A stretch of DNA of 64,000 bases from Minicystis rosea. Lineage in GTDB: Bacteria; Myxococcota_A; Polyangia; Polyangiales; Polyangiaceae. The first letter of the stretch is position 1. Every line of letters starts with the position of its first letter. This document shows positions 50,054 through 60,879 of this stretch, in pieces. The stretch is taken from contig CP016211.1 of NCBI GenBank assembly GCA_001931535.1, positions 11,578,377 to 11,642,376 on the forward strand, in the 5' to 3' direction. The position numbers were made by a program, and so were the translations under genes. The notes below the pieces were generated by a model. The model did no database searches. It saw only the letters and a list, made by a program, of their open reading frames with translations, and had not been told where the DNA came from.

Positions 50054-52021
50054 ATGCGCATCCATCGAAGCGTTGTTTTGTGGGCCGGTCTCGGCGGCGC
50101 CCTCGGGGCGTGCGGAGGCTCCGAGACCGAGAATCCGCCCGGGCCCGTGGTCGAGCACAGCGGCACCACGGTGGCGTCGACGATCGCCATCACCAAAGAC
50201 GACAGCACCCTTTGGGTGGTGAACCAGGACGCGGACTCGGTCAGCGTCATCGACGTGAAGGGGCGGTCGCTCCTCGCCGAGATCCCGCTCGGCCCGGCGC
50301 CCGCCGTCGACCCGGCGACGAAGCGCTTCGACCCGGCGATCGCGCCGCGATCCCTGGCGATCGTGGACGAGAAGAAGGTGTATGTCGCCGGGCAGATGTC
50401 GAATCGTGTCTACGTGATCGACGCGGAGAAGCGCGCGGTCCTCAAATCGATCGAGGTGCCGGCCGCGCCCTCGTCGATCGCGGCCGCGCCCGATGGCAGC
50501 GCCGTTTACGTGGTCAGCCACGAGGCGGCGCAGGTCACGCGGATCGATCCCAAGTCCGACACGGTGGTGAAGAGCCTGGGTGTGACCGAGCATCCTTGGG
50601 CGGTGTCGGTGAGCGCGGATGGAGGGTCCCTGTTCGTCACCCACCTCTTGCTCGAGCCGGGGGTGAGCGTGATCGACACGAAGGGGCTGACGCTGCGCAA
50701 CAAGGTGGCGATTGCCGATCAGCCGCCCGGCGACGACAAGCGCATTGCCAATGGAGTGGCGCGCGGGGTGTATGCGGCCGTCCCGGCCCCGGTGTCGGGG
50801 GAGATTTGGGTCCCGCACCTCTTGCTGGCGATTCAAACGCCGCAGCCGGATCTCAATTTCGAGTCCACGGTGTTCCCTACCATTTCGACGCTCGATCCGG
50901 ACGGGTCGGTGGAGGCGCGGCGGCTCCTGTTCCGGCCGGCGGCGCTGCCGGCGGCGGAGGGCTCGTTCTTCGACGTGGTGTCGGGGCCGCGCGCGGTGGC
51001 GTTCACGCCCAGCGGGAAGCTCGCTTTGGTGGCCGACGCGCAGAGCGAAGACGTGATGATCTTCAACGCCGATACGGGCTTCGAGATCGGTTTGGTGCGG
51101 CCGTTGCCGTCGGCGCTGCTCGAGGGCATCGTCGTCGATCATGCGGGGAAGCACGCTTACGTGGAGGGGCGCAACACGCACGACGTGACGGTGCTTTCGC
51201 TCGACGAGACCAGCACGACCAAGCCCGCCGTCGTCGATGGGAAACCGATCGAGCGGCTCACCTTCGATCCCATGCCCGCCGATCTGCGCCTCGGGCAAAG
51301 GCTGTTCTACACGGCGAACTCATCGGCCTTCCCCATCACGCAGAACTTCTGGGTGGCCTGCTCGTCATGTCACATCGAGGGTGGCTCCGACGCGGTGACG
51401 TGGCTCTTCTCGGCCGGCCCGCGCGACACGCCGTCGAACGCGGGCGGTCCGATCAACACCGGCTTCCTGCTGCGGCAGGGCCTGCGCAACGATCTCACGC
51501 AATACGACGAGACCGATCGCATCGAGCAGGGCGGGAGCTACGACGCCAAGAACCCCGCGCATCTGGCCGATCTCGAGGCCCTCGCCGCGTTCGTGAACTA
51601 CGCCATCCCCTTCCCGCCGAATCCCTATCTGGCCAAGGATGGAAAGCTCACCGAGGCACAGGCGGCCGGGAAGGTGACGTTCGACAAGGCCTGTGCGAAC
51701 TGCCATTCAGGCCCATACCTGACCGACAGCGGGGATGGGAATCCGACGCTCGATTTCTCCCAAAAGGTGCTCTTGCACGACGTGGGGACGTGCGTGACGA
51801 CCGGCGATCACCGGGATCAACCGCAGTACGACGTGCAAGGCAACATGCACACGGCCTGCGACTTCGATACGCCGACGCTGCGGGGAATCTTCGCGACGGC
51901 ACCCTACTTCCACGACGGCAGCGCGCGAACGCTGCGCGACGTGGTGGACCGGCTGAGCTTCTCCAGCTCGCTCTCCGATGGAGAGAAAGACGATCTGGTC
52001 GCCTATCTGCAAACGCTGTGA
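50054..52021 (+). CDS. Lipoprotein with YncE-like propeller and MauG/cytochrome-c-peroxidase-like di-haem domain
   Basis: This 655-aa lipoprotein (GALGAC, Cys20) has a seven-bladed propeller in residues about 40-410 (TLWVVNQDADSVSVIDVKG; VYVIDAEKRAVLKSIEVP). Then come two c-haem sites, C436SSC439H440 and C547ANC550H551, with TPTLRGIFATAPYFHDGSARTL near the end, which is typical of the CCP/MauG family. It would act in the periplasm on a peroxide or a protein partner. The upstream co-transcribed 808-aa lipoprotein is the obvious partner candidate; by analogy MauG-like enzymes modify proteins. That is inference. Confidence 0.88.
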   Translation: MRIHRSVVLWAGLGGALGACGGSETENPPGPVVEHSGTTVASTIAITKDDSTLWVVNQDADSVSVIDVKGRSLLAEIPLGPAPAVDPATKRFDPAIAPRSLAIVDEKKVYVAGQMSNRVYVIDAEKRAVLKSIEVPAAPSSIAAAPDGSAVYVVSHEAAQVTRIDPKSDTVVKSLGVTEHPWAVSVSADGGSLFVTHLLLEPGVSVIDTKGLTLRNKVAIADQPPGDDKRIANGVARGVYAAVPAPVSGEIWVPHLLLAIQTPQPDLNFESTVFPTISTLDPDGSVEARRLLFRPAALPAAEGSFFDVVSGPRAVAFTPSGKLALVADAQSEDVMIFNADTGFEIGLVRPLPSALLEGIVVDHAGKHAYVEGRNTHDVTVLSLDETSTTKPAVVDGKPIERLTFDPMPADLRLGQRLFYTANSSAFPITQNFWVACSSCHIEGGSDAVTWLFSAGPRDTPSNAGGPINTGFLLRQGLRNDLTQYDETDRIEQGGSYDAKNPAHLADLEALAAFVNYAIPFPPNPYLAKDGKLTEAQAAGKVTFDKACANCHSGPYLTDSGDGNPTLDFSQKVLLHDVGTCVTTGDHRDQPQYDVQGNMHTACDFDTPTLRGIFATAPYFHDGSARTLRDVVDRLSFSSSLSDGEKDDLVAYLQTL

Positions 52022-52040
52022 GGCGGGACGCCAGACCAGA

Positions 52041-52135
52041 TTTCAACGCAAAGTCGCAAAGACACAGAGGCGCAAAACGGCGAGGGAGAGTGAGCCCCTC
52101 TCGTCTTTTTGCGCCTTTGCGCCTTTGCGTTAAAA
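52041..52135. repeat. Large imperfect hairpin built of CGCAAAG units
   Basis: Left arm 52041-52077 and right arm 52106-52135 are nearly complementary, with AACGCAAAG and GGCGCAAAA blocks shared and a 7-base insertion on the left. It begins 20 bases after the stop at 52021 and probably helps end that transcript. A degenerate half copy lies at 62031-62084, and the core CGCAAAGGCGC also makes the hairpin at 17931-17976, so it behaves like a dispersed repeat. Confidence 0.65.
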
Positions 52136-52190
52136 TCCCGACGAGTAGGCGCGTTCCCGCGTCGCAACGGCGGTGTCAAAATGGTTGATG

Positions 52191-52219
52191 GCCCAGCATC
52201 AGAATCGTTGATGCTGGGC
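52191..52219. terminator. Perfect 11-bp hairpin between convergent genes
   Basis: GCCCAGCATCA (52191-52201) and TGATGCTGGGC (52209-52219) with a 7-base loop. It is 14 bases past the stop of the convergent gene ending at 52234. No T-run; a bidirectional terminator by position. Confidence 0.55.
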
Positions 52220-52233
52220 TCGAATCGACCGGG

Positions 52234-52578
52234 TCAGCCGACCTTGAGCTTGGCTTCGCCGCGCTGGCGGCCCTTGAGCTCGCGGATTTCGATTTTGTAG
52301 ATGCCACGGGCCGAGACCACGAACTCCACGGGGGGCGGGCTCTGCGGCATGCCGGTGGGGAGATCGCGGAGGATGGTGTCCATGATCGTCGTCCCGGAGG
52401 GGGAGACGATCTTCAGCGCGAAGGGCGGATTCGCCTCGTCACCGGGGTTGAACACCAGCGATAGGCGATCACCCACCGAGATGGAGTCGAAGAAGGGCAC
52501 GCTGGCGCGCGTGGCGGCCGAGCCGCTGGGATAGACGAAGACCTCGATGTCGCCGTGGCTCTCGATGATGGAAGACAT
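52234..52578 (-). CDS. Hypothetical small beta-rich protein
   Basis: This 114-aa protein alternates hydrophobic strands: IEVFVYPSGSAATRASVPFF, RLSLVFNPGDEANPPFALKIV, EFVVSARGIYKIEIREL. It looks like a small beta-sandwich or PPC-like domain without signal peptide. ATG 52578 (MSSIIESHGD) is preferred over 52680 as the upstream part has no protein character. No family recognised. Confidence 0.55.
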   Translation of the reverse strand: MSSIIESHGDIEVFVYPSGSAATRASVPFFDSISVGDRLSLVFNPGDEANPPFALKIVSPSGTTIMDTILRDLPTGMPQSPPPVEFVVSARGIYKIEIRELKGRQRGEAKLKVG

Positions 52579-52651
52579 GGGTTCTGAGCTGACTCCGCGC
52601 TGGACGCTGCTCGAACGTAGCAGCACCGCACCGGGAAGCTCAACACATAGG

Positions 52652-53557
52652 TCAACCGGATCTCGATCGCCGTACGGCATGGGCCCGCGCTTCGGCGACG
52701 GCGACCTCGAGATCGGGGCCGAGGAGCAGCGCGATCAAGCGGGCGCGGATGTCGTCGAGGCCGGCGCGTGCGGCGTCGCCGCCGGGATCGGCGGCGGCGG
52801 GTGGGAGGTATTCGCGGAGCGCCGGATCGCCGAGGGCGAGCTGGGTCACGATTTCGGCGACGTCGTGCCCGGTGAGCTGGCGGATACCGAAGGTGACGTG
52901 CAGCGAAAGGCCCGCGGGCGTCGAAGCATTGTGGAACTGGCCGCGTGGAATGTAGACGACGTCACCGGGCGCGACCGTGACGTGGAGAGCCGGTCGCGCT
53001 TCGGCCTCGGTTCGGCGCGCGGTCATGGCGGCGCGGAGCGAGGGCTCGAGGGCGCGGGTGTCGAGGGGGCGATCGATGCGGACCTCGGAGATGGTCCAGG
53101 TCTTTGCGCCCTCGCAGTGGACGGCGATCACTTCGTGCGCGTCGAAATGGGTCTCGAACGGCGTGCCCGCGGCGCCGGTGGCGTAGATGTTGGGCCACAC
53201 GTGGGCGCCGAAGGCTTCGGCGAGCGCGGCGGTGAGCGCGTCGATGGCCGGGAAGACACCGCGCGCCCGATTCCACACGATGGGGTGTCCCGCGGCGACG
53301 TAGGCGTGGAGGAGAGCGGGATCGGCGAGGAGCGCGGCGATGTCGTGCGAGGCGCCTTCGAGGTGCTCGGGGAAGGCGAGGAGACCTTCGGGCGGCACGG
53401 GCGATGCGAGCAGCGCGGCGAGGAAGGCGTCGTGGGTGAGCAGCGGATCGCGGCGGCCTTCGGCGCGGAGATGGAGCGGGATGCGCTCCCAATGGCGCGC
53501 GAGGAACACGGCCGGATCGAGCGGGGCGAGGAGCGCGGCGAGGGCGTCGAGGGACAA
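52652..53557 (-). CDS. JmjC/cupin-4 type Fe(II)/2-oxoglutarate oxygenase
   Basis: This 301-aa protein is like ribosomal oxygenases (YcfD, NO66). It has the metal triad H137xD139 in THFDAHEV and H209 in PRGQFHNAS, and the motif APGDVVYIPRG before it. N-terminal LARHWERIPLHLRAEGR matches the typical family opening. Such enzymes hydroxylate Arg or His in ribosomal proteins; the substrate here is unknown. No cofactor genes adjacent. The start at 53557 is the first in-frame Met with proper family length. Confidence 0.88.
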   Translation of the reverse strand: MSLDALAALLAPLDPAVFLARHWERIPLHLRAEGRRDPLLTHDAFLAALLASPVPPEGLLAFPEHLEGASHDIAALLADPALLHAYVAAGHPIVWNRARGVFPAIDALTAALAEAFGAHVWPNIYATGAAGTPFETHFDAHEVIAVHCEGAKTWTISEVRIDRPLDTRALEPSLRAAMTARRTEAEARPALHVTVAPGDVVYIPRGQFHNASTPAGLSLHVTFGIRQLTGHDVAEIVTQLALGDPALREYLPPAAADPGGDAARAGLDDIRARLIALLLGPDLEVAVAEARAHAVRRSRSG

Positions 53558-53685
53558 CGGACGAGCGAGCTCCGGCGAAAGGCAGCGAGGACGCTATCGA
53601 CGCGACGCCGGGGCCGCAACCGGTTGCGGGGTGCGCCGGGGAGCACCATGCACTCGTCGTGACAGGCCGGGGAGGGCCGCGTTTC

Positions 53686-54207
53686 ATGCAACGAGGCTGG
53701 CTCTGCGCGGCGGGCGTCGTGTCGTGCATCGGCTATGGCGGGAGCGCCGCCGCGGAGCGCGTGGTGAGCGATCACGCCGCGGTCGATCCCGATCCGCTCT
53801 GCATCGATCCAGGGCGCTACATGACGACGCCGGAGCTGGTCATCGACAAGCGCCATGATGGTCGCATCTGGCAGCGTCGCGCATCGGAGAGGCTGCCGCA
53901 GGCGGAGGCGGCGTCGTATTGCGCGGACCTCGTGATCGAAGGCATCGGTGGGTTCCATTTGCCGACGCCGCAGGAGCTTGGATCGTTGCGCTACAAGGCG
54001 GGTGGGCTCTTCGGCGGGCGCGGGCGGCACTACTGCATACCATCGATCGATCAGGCGGCCTTCCCCGAGACGCCGGCGGCGGAGTTCTGGACGTCGCGGG
54101 TGATGCCGGACGGCACGGCTTGGTACATGGGCTTCGACGATGGGCGGATGCATCGCAGCGTCGTGAACGACACGTTCTGGGTGCGGTGCGTGCGCGACGG
54201 TGGTTGA
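53686..54207 (+). CDS. Exported DUF1566 (Lcl C-terminal-like) protein
   Basis: This 173-aa protein has a signal peptide (ending GGSAAAE). The body shows the DUF1566 pattern: GRIWQRRAS, AASYCADL, GGFHLPTPQELGSLRY, AAFPETPAAEFWTSR, TAWYMGFDDGRM and WVRCVRD. Such domains bind surface ligands or polysaccharides, function not defined. The ATG at 53686 is preceded by GGGGAGGG; an earlier GTG at 53659 is possible. It stands between two minus-strand genes. Confidence 0.82.
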   Translation: MQRGWLCAAGVVSCIGYGGSAAAERVVSDHAAVDPDPLCIDPGRYMTTPELVIDKRHDGRIWQRRASERLPQAEAASYCADLVIEGIGGFHLPTPQELGSLRYKAGGLFGGRGRHYCIPSIDQAAFPETPAAEFWTSRVMPDGTAWYMGFDDGRMHRSVVNDTFWVRCVRDGG

Positions 54208-54267
54208 TGCTCGAGATGGGATCGACGGAGCGTCGCGCGCGGGCGCGCAGCTTTGTCGACGACATCC

Positions 54268-56171
54268 TCAGCCGAGCGTCGGGAACGACGAGAGCTGCGG
54301 CCGGCCGCGCGGGGCGACGAGCGGGAACCACGCGTGACAGACGGCGCCGCCGTCGGGCATGCCTTCGATATCCACGGAGCCGCCGTGCAGCTCGATCACG
54401 CTGCGCGCCAAGCTCAAGCCGAGGGTCAGACCGCGGCCGCGGCCGGTGGCTTGGCGCGCGAAGAGGAGCTCGAGCTCGTCGCGGGTCACGTCGCGGCTGC
54501 CGAGCTCCACGTCGACGCAGACCTTGTCGCCGGGGCGCGCGGGGAGCGTGGCGCGCACGGTGGTGATGCGGGCGCTGGGATCGGCGGCCGCCGTGCGGAT
54601 GGCCTGGGCCACGATGACGGCGAGCGCGCGCGTGGCGTAGGCGGGGTCGCCCGGGATCGTGGGCAGCTCGTCGCTGACCTCGACGATGACGGGCACGTCC
54701 GCGCCGCCCGCGAGCTCGCGGGCTTTGCGCACGGCCTCGGTGACGAGGCGATCGACCTTCATCGGTCGCGCCGAGAGGTTGAGCTGGCCCGCCTCCACGC
54801 GCGCGGCGTCGAGGATGGTCTCGATGAGGCCGAGCAGCTCGCGACCGCGCTTGCTGATGAGCGAGAGGCTCTCGCGCTGCGCGTTCGTGAGCTGGCCCTG
54901 ACCGACCAGCTCGGCGAAGCCGAGGATGGCGTTGAGGGGGCTCTTGAGATCGTGGCTCACGCTCGCGAAGAGTAGGCCGCGCATGCGCTGCGCGGCGGCG
55001 CGCGCGTCGAGGGCGCGCTCCTGCGCGGCGGCGAAGACGCGGAAGCGCGCGGTCAGCTCCTCGATGGCGCGACCGAGCTCGCTGACCATGGCATAGCGCG
55101 CGGGCCGCGCGATTTGCGTGCTGCCGCGCAGCACCGTCTCCGTGCCCAGAATGCGCACGCGGCGCGTGGCGTGCGCGAGATCGTCGGCGAGCACGCGCCC
55201 GAAGAGCGCGCCCAGCACGCCCGCGAAGAGCACCGCCATCACGCCCACGGCGACGCCGCCGCTGACGGTCGCGGGATCGAGCTCGGCGGAGAAGCGAATG
55301 GTGGCCTGCCCCTCGTCGAGCGGCGTGGTGACGACGAGCTGGCCGTCGGGATCGCGCGAGAAGACGGGCTCGCGCTCGGGGATGGCCTGCGGGTCGAGGT
55401 GCACGATGAAGCCGAGATCGGCGGCGGCCGCGGCGGCTCGGGATCGGCCCGCGGCGCCGCTCGGGGTGGGCGAGGGCTCGAGCGCGCTGCGGGCGATGTA
55501 GATCGCGGTGGTGCGGCGGCTCTGCTCCACGAACGTGCGCAGGTGCGCGTGCGTGACCAGCACCGCGCCCGCGCCGAGCAATGCCACCGGCGCGACGCCC
55601 GCGAGCAGGAGGCGGCGCGAGATGCGACGCCACGGGAGCCTGCGAATCTCCATGGCCTCGAGCAGCGAGATGAGCGGCTCGAGCGGCGCGAGCTCGATCA
55701 CCGCGATGGTGGCGAGGCGCGTGAGCACGTAGAGCGGGAGCGAGGCGCCGCCGAGGATGGTGAGGGCCAGCGTGAAGAGGCTGACCGCGCGGCCGTCGTC
55801 GAGCTTGTCGGGGCGCACGCCCGGGATGAAGACCAGCGCCGACACGAGCGAGCTGAACGTGAAGAACCAAATGCTGATTCGCGACGGCAGATCGGCGAGG
55901 CGCGCCAGCGCCGTTGGATCCACGCCGCCGCCGCCGCCCGCGATGGCGCGGAGGAGCCTTCTTTGCCGGTGGAGCGAGACCAGCGCGAAGGCCGCGTTGC
56001 CCGTGATGGCGAGCGCGGCCAGCGTGGCCCCGACCGAGAGCACACCGCTCGCCACGTCGCCTTCGAGCATGAGCAGGCGCGGCGCGAAGATACCGACGAC
56101 CACGAACGCGCCCACGCCGACCAAGGCTTGGCGCGAGAGGACGCGGCGCCCGAAATGAAGGACCGGATCCC

Positions 56172-56175
<4 letters not shown>
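54268..56175 (-). CDS. Histidine-kinase-like sensor with degenerate ATPase domain
   Basis: This 635-aa membrane protein has several N-terminal helices (about 15-210), a periplasmic part, and another helix near 306-325. It then has a HAMP-like segment and a DHp helix with H408 in VSHDLKSPLNAILGF. The ATPase domain is abnormal: the N-box Asn is missing (IVAQAIRTAAA in place of NLxxNAxK), and the G1 box DxGxG is replaced by ELGSRDV; the end GLTLGLSLARSVIELHGG remains. It may act as a pseudokinase or phosphatase partner. It overlaps the upstream kinase gene by ATGA, and no response regulator is adjacent. Confidence 0.85.
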
Positions 56176-57683
<1,508 letters not shown>

Positions 57684-58084
57684 GGTTCACCGTCCACCCT
57701 CGGCGGACGCCCCTTCGTGACCGCTCCGGATGAAGTAGCGCGCATTCTGACGTGCTCGACGCACGCGGCGCAAGCGGCGTGATCTTCATTCATGGGCGGC
57801 CGCGTTTTCACCGCGCCTTCGGTGCCGTTCACCCCACAGGGGCGCAGCCGACGCGAGCCGACGCGAAGCGGTGCCACACGGCGAAATGCGCGAGAATGGG
57901 AAGGCTGGATGATTGCGCCGGACCTGACGCGTCGGTACCATCTGCCTGCTGCGCGGGCCGCCGTCGGTGGTCGGCGAAGCCAGGGGATCATCGATCCCGG
58001 CGTGCTGGGTCTCGGACTTGGGCTCGGACTCGGGCCTGGACAGAGGGCGCGCGCGCGGGGCGATCGAGACGTGAAAGGTCGAGT
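57684..58084. other. Divergent region between the histidine kinases and the PEGA kinase
   Basis: About 400 bases without a supported gene. A short CTCGGACTTGGG/CTCGGACTCGGG direct repeat lies near 58012-58035. It must contain both outward promoters but none is clear by eye. Confidence 0.4.
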
Positions 58085-59779
58085 ATGGCGGCGGTGACGG
58101 CGGCGAGTTCGGGCGGTTCGGGCGGCAACAGCCTCGGCAAGTACCGACTCATCGCCGAGCTGGGTCACGGGGGCATGGCCGAGGTCTTCCTCGCCGTCGT
58201 GCGGGGGCCGGCGGGCTTCAACAAGCTCGTGGTCATCAAGCAGATTCGCCCGCAGCTCGCCGAGGATCCGGAGTTCCTCGGCATGTTCCTCGACGAGGCG
58301 CGTCTGGCCGCGCGCCTCAGCCACCCCAACGTCGTCCAGACCAACGAGGTCGGGCAGGAGGACGAGCGGTACTTCATCGCCATGGAGTACCTCGAGGGGC
58401 AGCCGCTCAACCGCGTGATTCACCGCCTGCAAAAGGGCGGCGGCTTCCCGCTGGCGATGCACCTCAAGGTCGTGTGCAACACGCTCGCGGGCCTGCACCA
58501 CGCGCACGAGCTCACCGATTACGACGGCACCGCCCTCGGCGTCGTGCACCGCGACGTGACGCCGCACAACGTCTTCGTCACCTACGACGGCCTGGTGAAG
58601 GTCGTCGATTTCGGCATCGCCAAGGCCCTCAATTCATCGTCCGAAACACGCACCGGCGTCCTCAAGGGCAAAGTCGCGTACATGGCGCCGGAGCAGGCGC
58701 GCGGCGAGCGCGTCGATCGGCGGGCCGACATCTTCTCCGTAGGCGTGATGTTGTGGGAGGCCGCCACGGGCAAACGCCTTTGGAAGGGCGTGCCGGACAT
58801 TACCATTCTGCAAAGGCTCCTCGCCGGCGACATCCCTACGCCGCGCTCGGTGAAGCCCGACATCCCCGAGAAGCTCGAAGCCATCATCCTCAAAGCGCTC
58901 TCGCAACAGCGCGACGATCGCCACGCCTCCGCCGCCGATCTCCAGCTCGCCCTCGAAGGCTATCTGGAAGAGAGCGGCGAGCGCATTCACGAGCGCGACA
59001 TCGGCAAGCTCATCGCCCTGAATTTCGAGGCCGATCGCGCCAAGATCAAGACCATCATCGACGAGCAGCTCCGCGCGCGCCCCACGGTCGACGTGCAGCC
59101 GGCGGCGCTGCCGGTGATCGATCAACACACCCACTCGAGCTCGCGTAGCAGCATCTCCGACGCGGCCGGGTCGGCGCCCAGCAAGGTCGAAATCGTGGGC
59201 GCGGGCGGGAGCGGCAGCAGCCCGTCGTACACGGCGCCCAGCGCGCTCTTCACGAGCAGCGCGTCGACCCCGGGGGATCCCGTGGGCCGTTCGCGTCGCG
59301 GCCTCGTGGCCGGCCTCGCGCTCGGCGCAGGGGCCTTGTTGGCATTGGGCATCTGGCAGGTGACCAAGGCCCCAGCCCCGGTGGCTGCCGCCGCGAGCGC
59401 CACCGTCGCCGACAAGCCCACGAGCGCGCCGCAGCTCGCCGAGGTGGAGATAAGCATCACGGCGACGCCGGCCGAGGCCAAGCTCTATCTCGACGACAAG
59501 CCCCTTCCCGGGAACCCCTGGAAGGGCAAGCTCGCCAAGGACGGCGCCTCGCATCCGCTCCGCATCGAGGCGCCCGGCTTCACCACGCGCACCGACGTGC
59601 TCACGTTGGAGCGTGATCGCAGCATGGAAGTCGTGCTCGTGAAGGAGCCCGCCGTCGACAAGCCTGCTCGACACACCGGCCCGGCGGCGGCGCCGCCTCC
59701 TCCTCCGCCCGAGGATCTCGGTCGTCCCAATCCGAAGAAGCCGCAGCGCACCCTGGACACGTCGAACCCCTACCAATGA
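58085..59779 (+). CDS. Membrane Ser/Thr protein kinase with PEGA domain
   Basis: This 564-aa protein has a Hanks-type kinase domain in residues about 18-295: GHGGMAEVF, K52, HRDVTPHN (155-162), DFG (175-177), APEQARGE (201). The lysine normally found in HRDxKxxN is Thr159, a variant common in myxobacterial kinases (recalled). One membrane helix lies at about 406-427, followed by an extracytoplasmic PEGA domain (about 455-520). The kinase is cytosolic and the PEGA presumably touches the envelope. The stop overlaps the next start (ATGA), linking it to the TPR/PEGA protein that follows. Confidence 0.9.
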   Translation: MAAVTAASSGGSGGNSLGKYRLIAELGHGGMAEVFLAVVRGPAGFNKLVVIKQIRPQLAEDPEFLGMFLDEARLAARLSHPNVVQTNEVGQEDERYFIAMEYLEGQPLNRVIHRLQKGGGFPLAMHLKVVCNTLAGLHHAHELTDYDGTALGVVHRDVTPHNVFVTYDGLVKVVDFGIAKALNSSSETRTGVLKGKVAYMAPEQARGERVDRRADIFSVGVMLWEAATGKRLWKGVPDITILQRLLAGDIPTPRSVKPDIPEKLEAIILKALSQQRDDRHASAADLQLALEGYLEESGERIHERDIGKLIALNFEADRAKIKTIIDEQLRARPTVDVQPAALPVIDQHTHSSSRSSISDAAGSAPSKVEIVGAGGSGSSPSYTAPSALFTSSASTPGDPVGRSRRGLVAGLALGAGALLALGIWQVTKAPAPVAAAASATVADKPTSAPQLAEVEISITATPAEAKLYLDDKPLPGNPWKGKLAKDGASHPLRIEAPGFTTRTDVLTLERDRSMEVVLVKEPAVDKPARHTGPAAAPPPPPPEDLGRPNPKKPQRTLDTSNPYQ

Positions 59780-60804
59780 GAACGCTACCTCGCATCCTCG
59801 CCTTCGCCGCCGCGCTTGCGCTCGCCGCTCCCGCCGCCCCGGTGCTCGCCCAACAGTCCCCGAAGGGGCAGCAGCAGGAGGCCGCGACCCGCTTCAAGAA
59901 GGGCCTCGAGCTCTTCAAAGAGGGTGATTACCACGCTGCCCTCATCGAGTTCCGCCGCGCCAACGACCTCGCGCCGAACTTCAACGTGCTTTACAACATC
60001 GGTCAGGTCTACTTCCAACTCCAGGATTACCCGAACGCGCTCGGCGCGCTCCAACGGTATCTGGATGAAGGTGGCAGCGCCGTCCCGGCCACGCGGCGCA
60101 CCGACGTGCAAAGGGACATCGACAAGCTCAAGGCGCGTGTCGCGAACCTCGAGATCACCTCCGCCGTGCCCGACGCCGAGGTGACGATCGACGACGTGCT
60201 CGTGGGCAAGACGCCGCTCGGCAAACCCACGTTGGTGAGCGCCGGCCGCCACAAGGTCACCGTCTCGAAATCGGGTTTCACGCCGACCACACGCATCATC
60301 GAAATCGCCAGCGGCGACAGGCAGACGGTCGCGCTCGATCCGGTGGAGCAACAGAAGGCCACGGGCCCCGTCGTCGCGCCGGCTCCGCCCGTGCCCACGG
60401 AGACGCCCGCGCCTCCTACGACCGCGCCCACCGCGCCCACGCCCGAGCCTCCGCCGTCGGCCAAGCCGGTGCCCGTGGCCGGCATCGTGGTGACCAGCGT
60501 GCTCGCCGCGGGCGCGGTGGTGACGGGCGTCCTGGCCCTCGGCGCCAAGAGCTCCCTGCAAGACGAGGTGAAGTCGCCGACAGCCACGCGCGACAGCCTC
60601 GACAGCGCCAAGAGCAAGGCCCTCGCGCTCGGCGTGACGACGGACGTGCTCATCGGCAGCGCGGTGATCTCGGCGGCCGTGACGCTCTATGTGGGCCTGA
60701 GCGGCAGCTCGCCGAAGAAGGACGCACCTCCGCCGGCCGCGAAGCTGCCGAAGGTCAACGTCGGTGTAGGCCCGGGGAGCGTGTCGCTGTACGGCTCGTT
60801 CTGA
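59776..60804 (+). CDS. Exported TPR and PEGA-domain protein
   Basis: This 342-aa protein has a signal peptide (ALALAAPAAPVLAQQ) and two TPR repeats (about 38-105, e.g. FKEGDYHAALIEFRRANDLAP). A PEGA domain (about 120-190, VPDAEVTIDDVLVGKTPLG) and a Pro/Thr linker follow. Two hydrophobic helices near 235-255 and 285-305 end the protein. It overlaps the PEGA kinase gene and is likely its partner or substrate in the envelope. Similar TPR-PEGA proteins often accompany myxobacterial kinases. Confidence 0.88.
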   Translation: MRTLPRILAFAAALALAAPAAPVLAQQSPKGQQQEAATRFKKGLELFKEGDYHAALIEFRRANDLAPNFNVLYNIGQVYFQLQDYPNALGALQRYLDEGGSAVPATRRTDVQRDIDKLKARVANLEITSAVPDAEVTIDDVLVGKTPLGKPTLVSAGRHKVTVSKSGFTPTTRIIEIASGDRQTVALDPVEQQKATGPVVAPAPPVPTETPAPPTTAPTAPTPEPPPSAKPVPVAGIVVTSVLAAGAVVTGVLALGAKSSLQDEVKSPTATRDSLDSAKSKALALGVTTDVLIGSAVISAAVTLYVGLSGSSPKKDAPPPAAKLPKVNVGVGPGSVSLYGSF

Positions 60805-60830
60805 TTCGATATCTCGGGTGACGAACGACG

Positions 60831-60848
60831 ACGGGGCGGCGGCCCCGT
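60831..60848. terminator. GC hairpin between convergent genes
   Basis: ACGGGGC-GGCG-GCCCCGT is a perfect 7-bp stem with a 4-base loop between the convergent stops at 60804 and 60880. No T-run; bidirectional termination inferred by position. Confidence 0.5.
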
Positions 60849-60879
60849 TGGCATTCGTGTGCTCCGTCGGAGATGTCGA

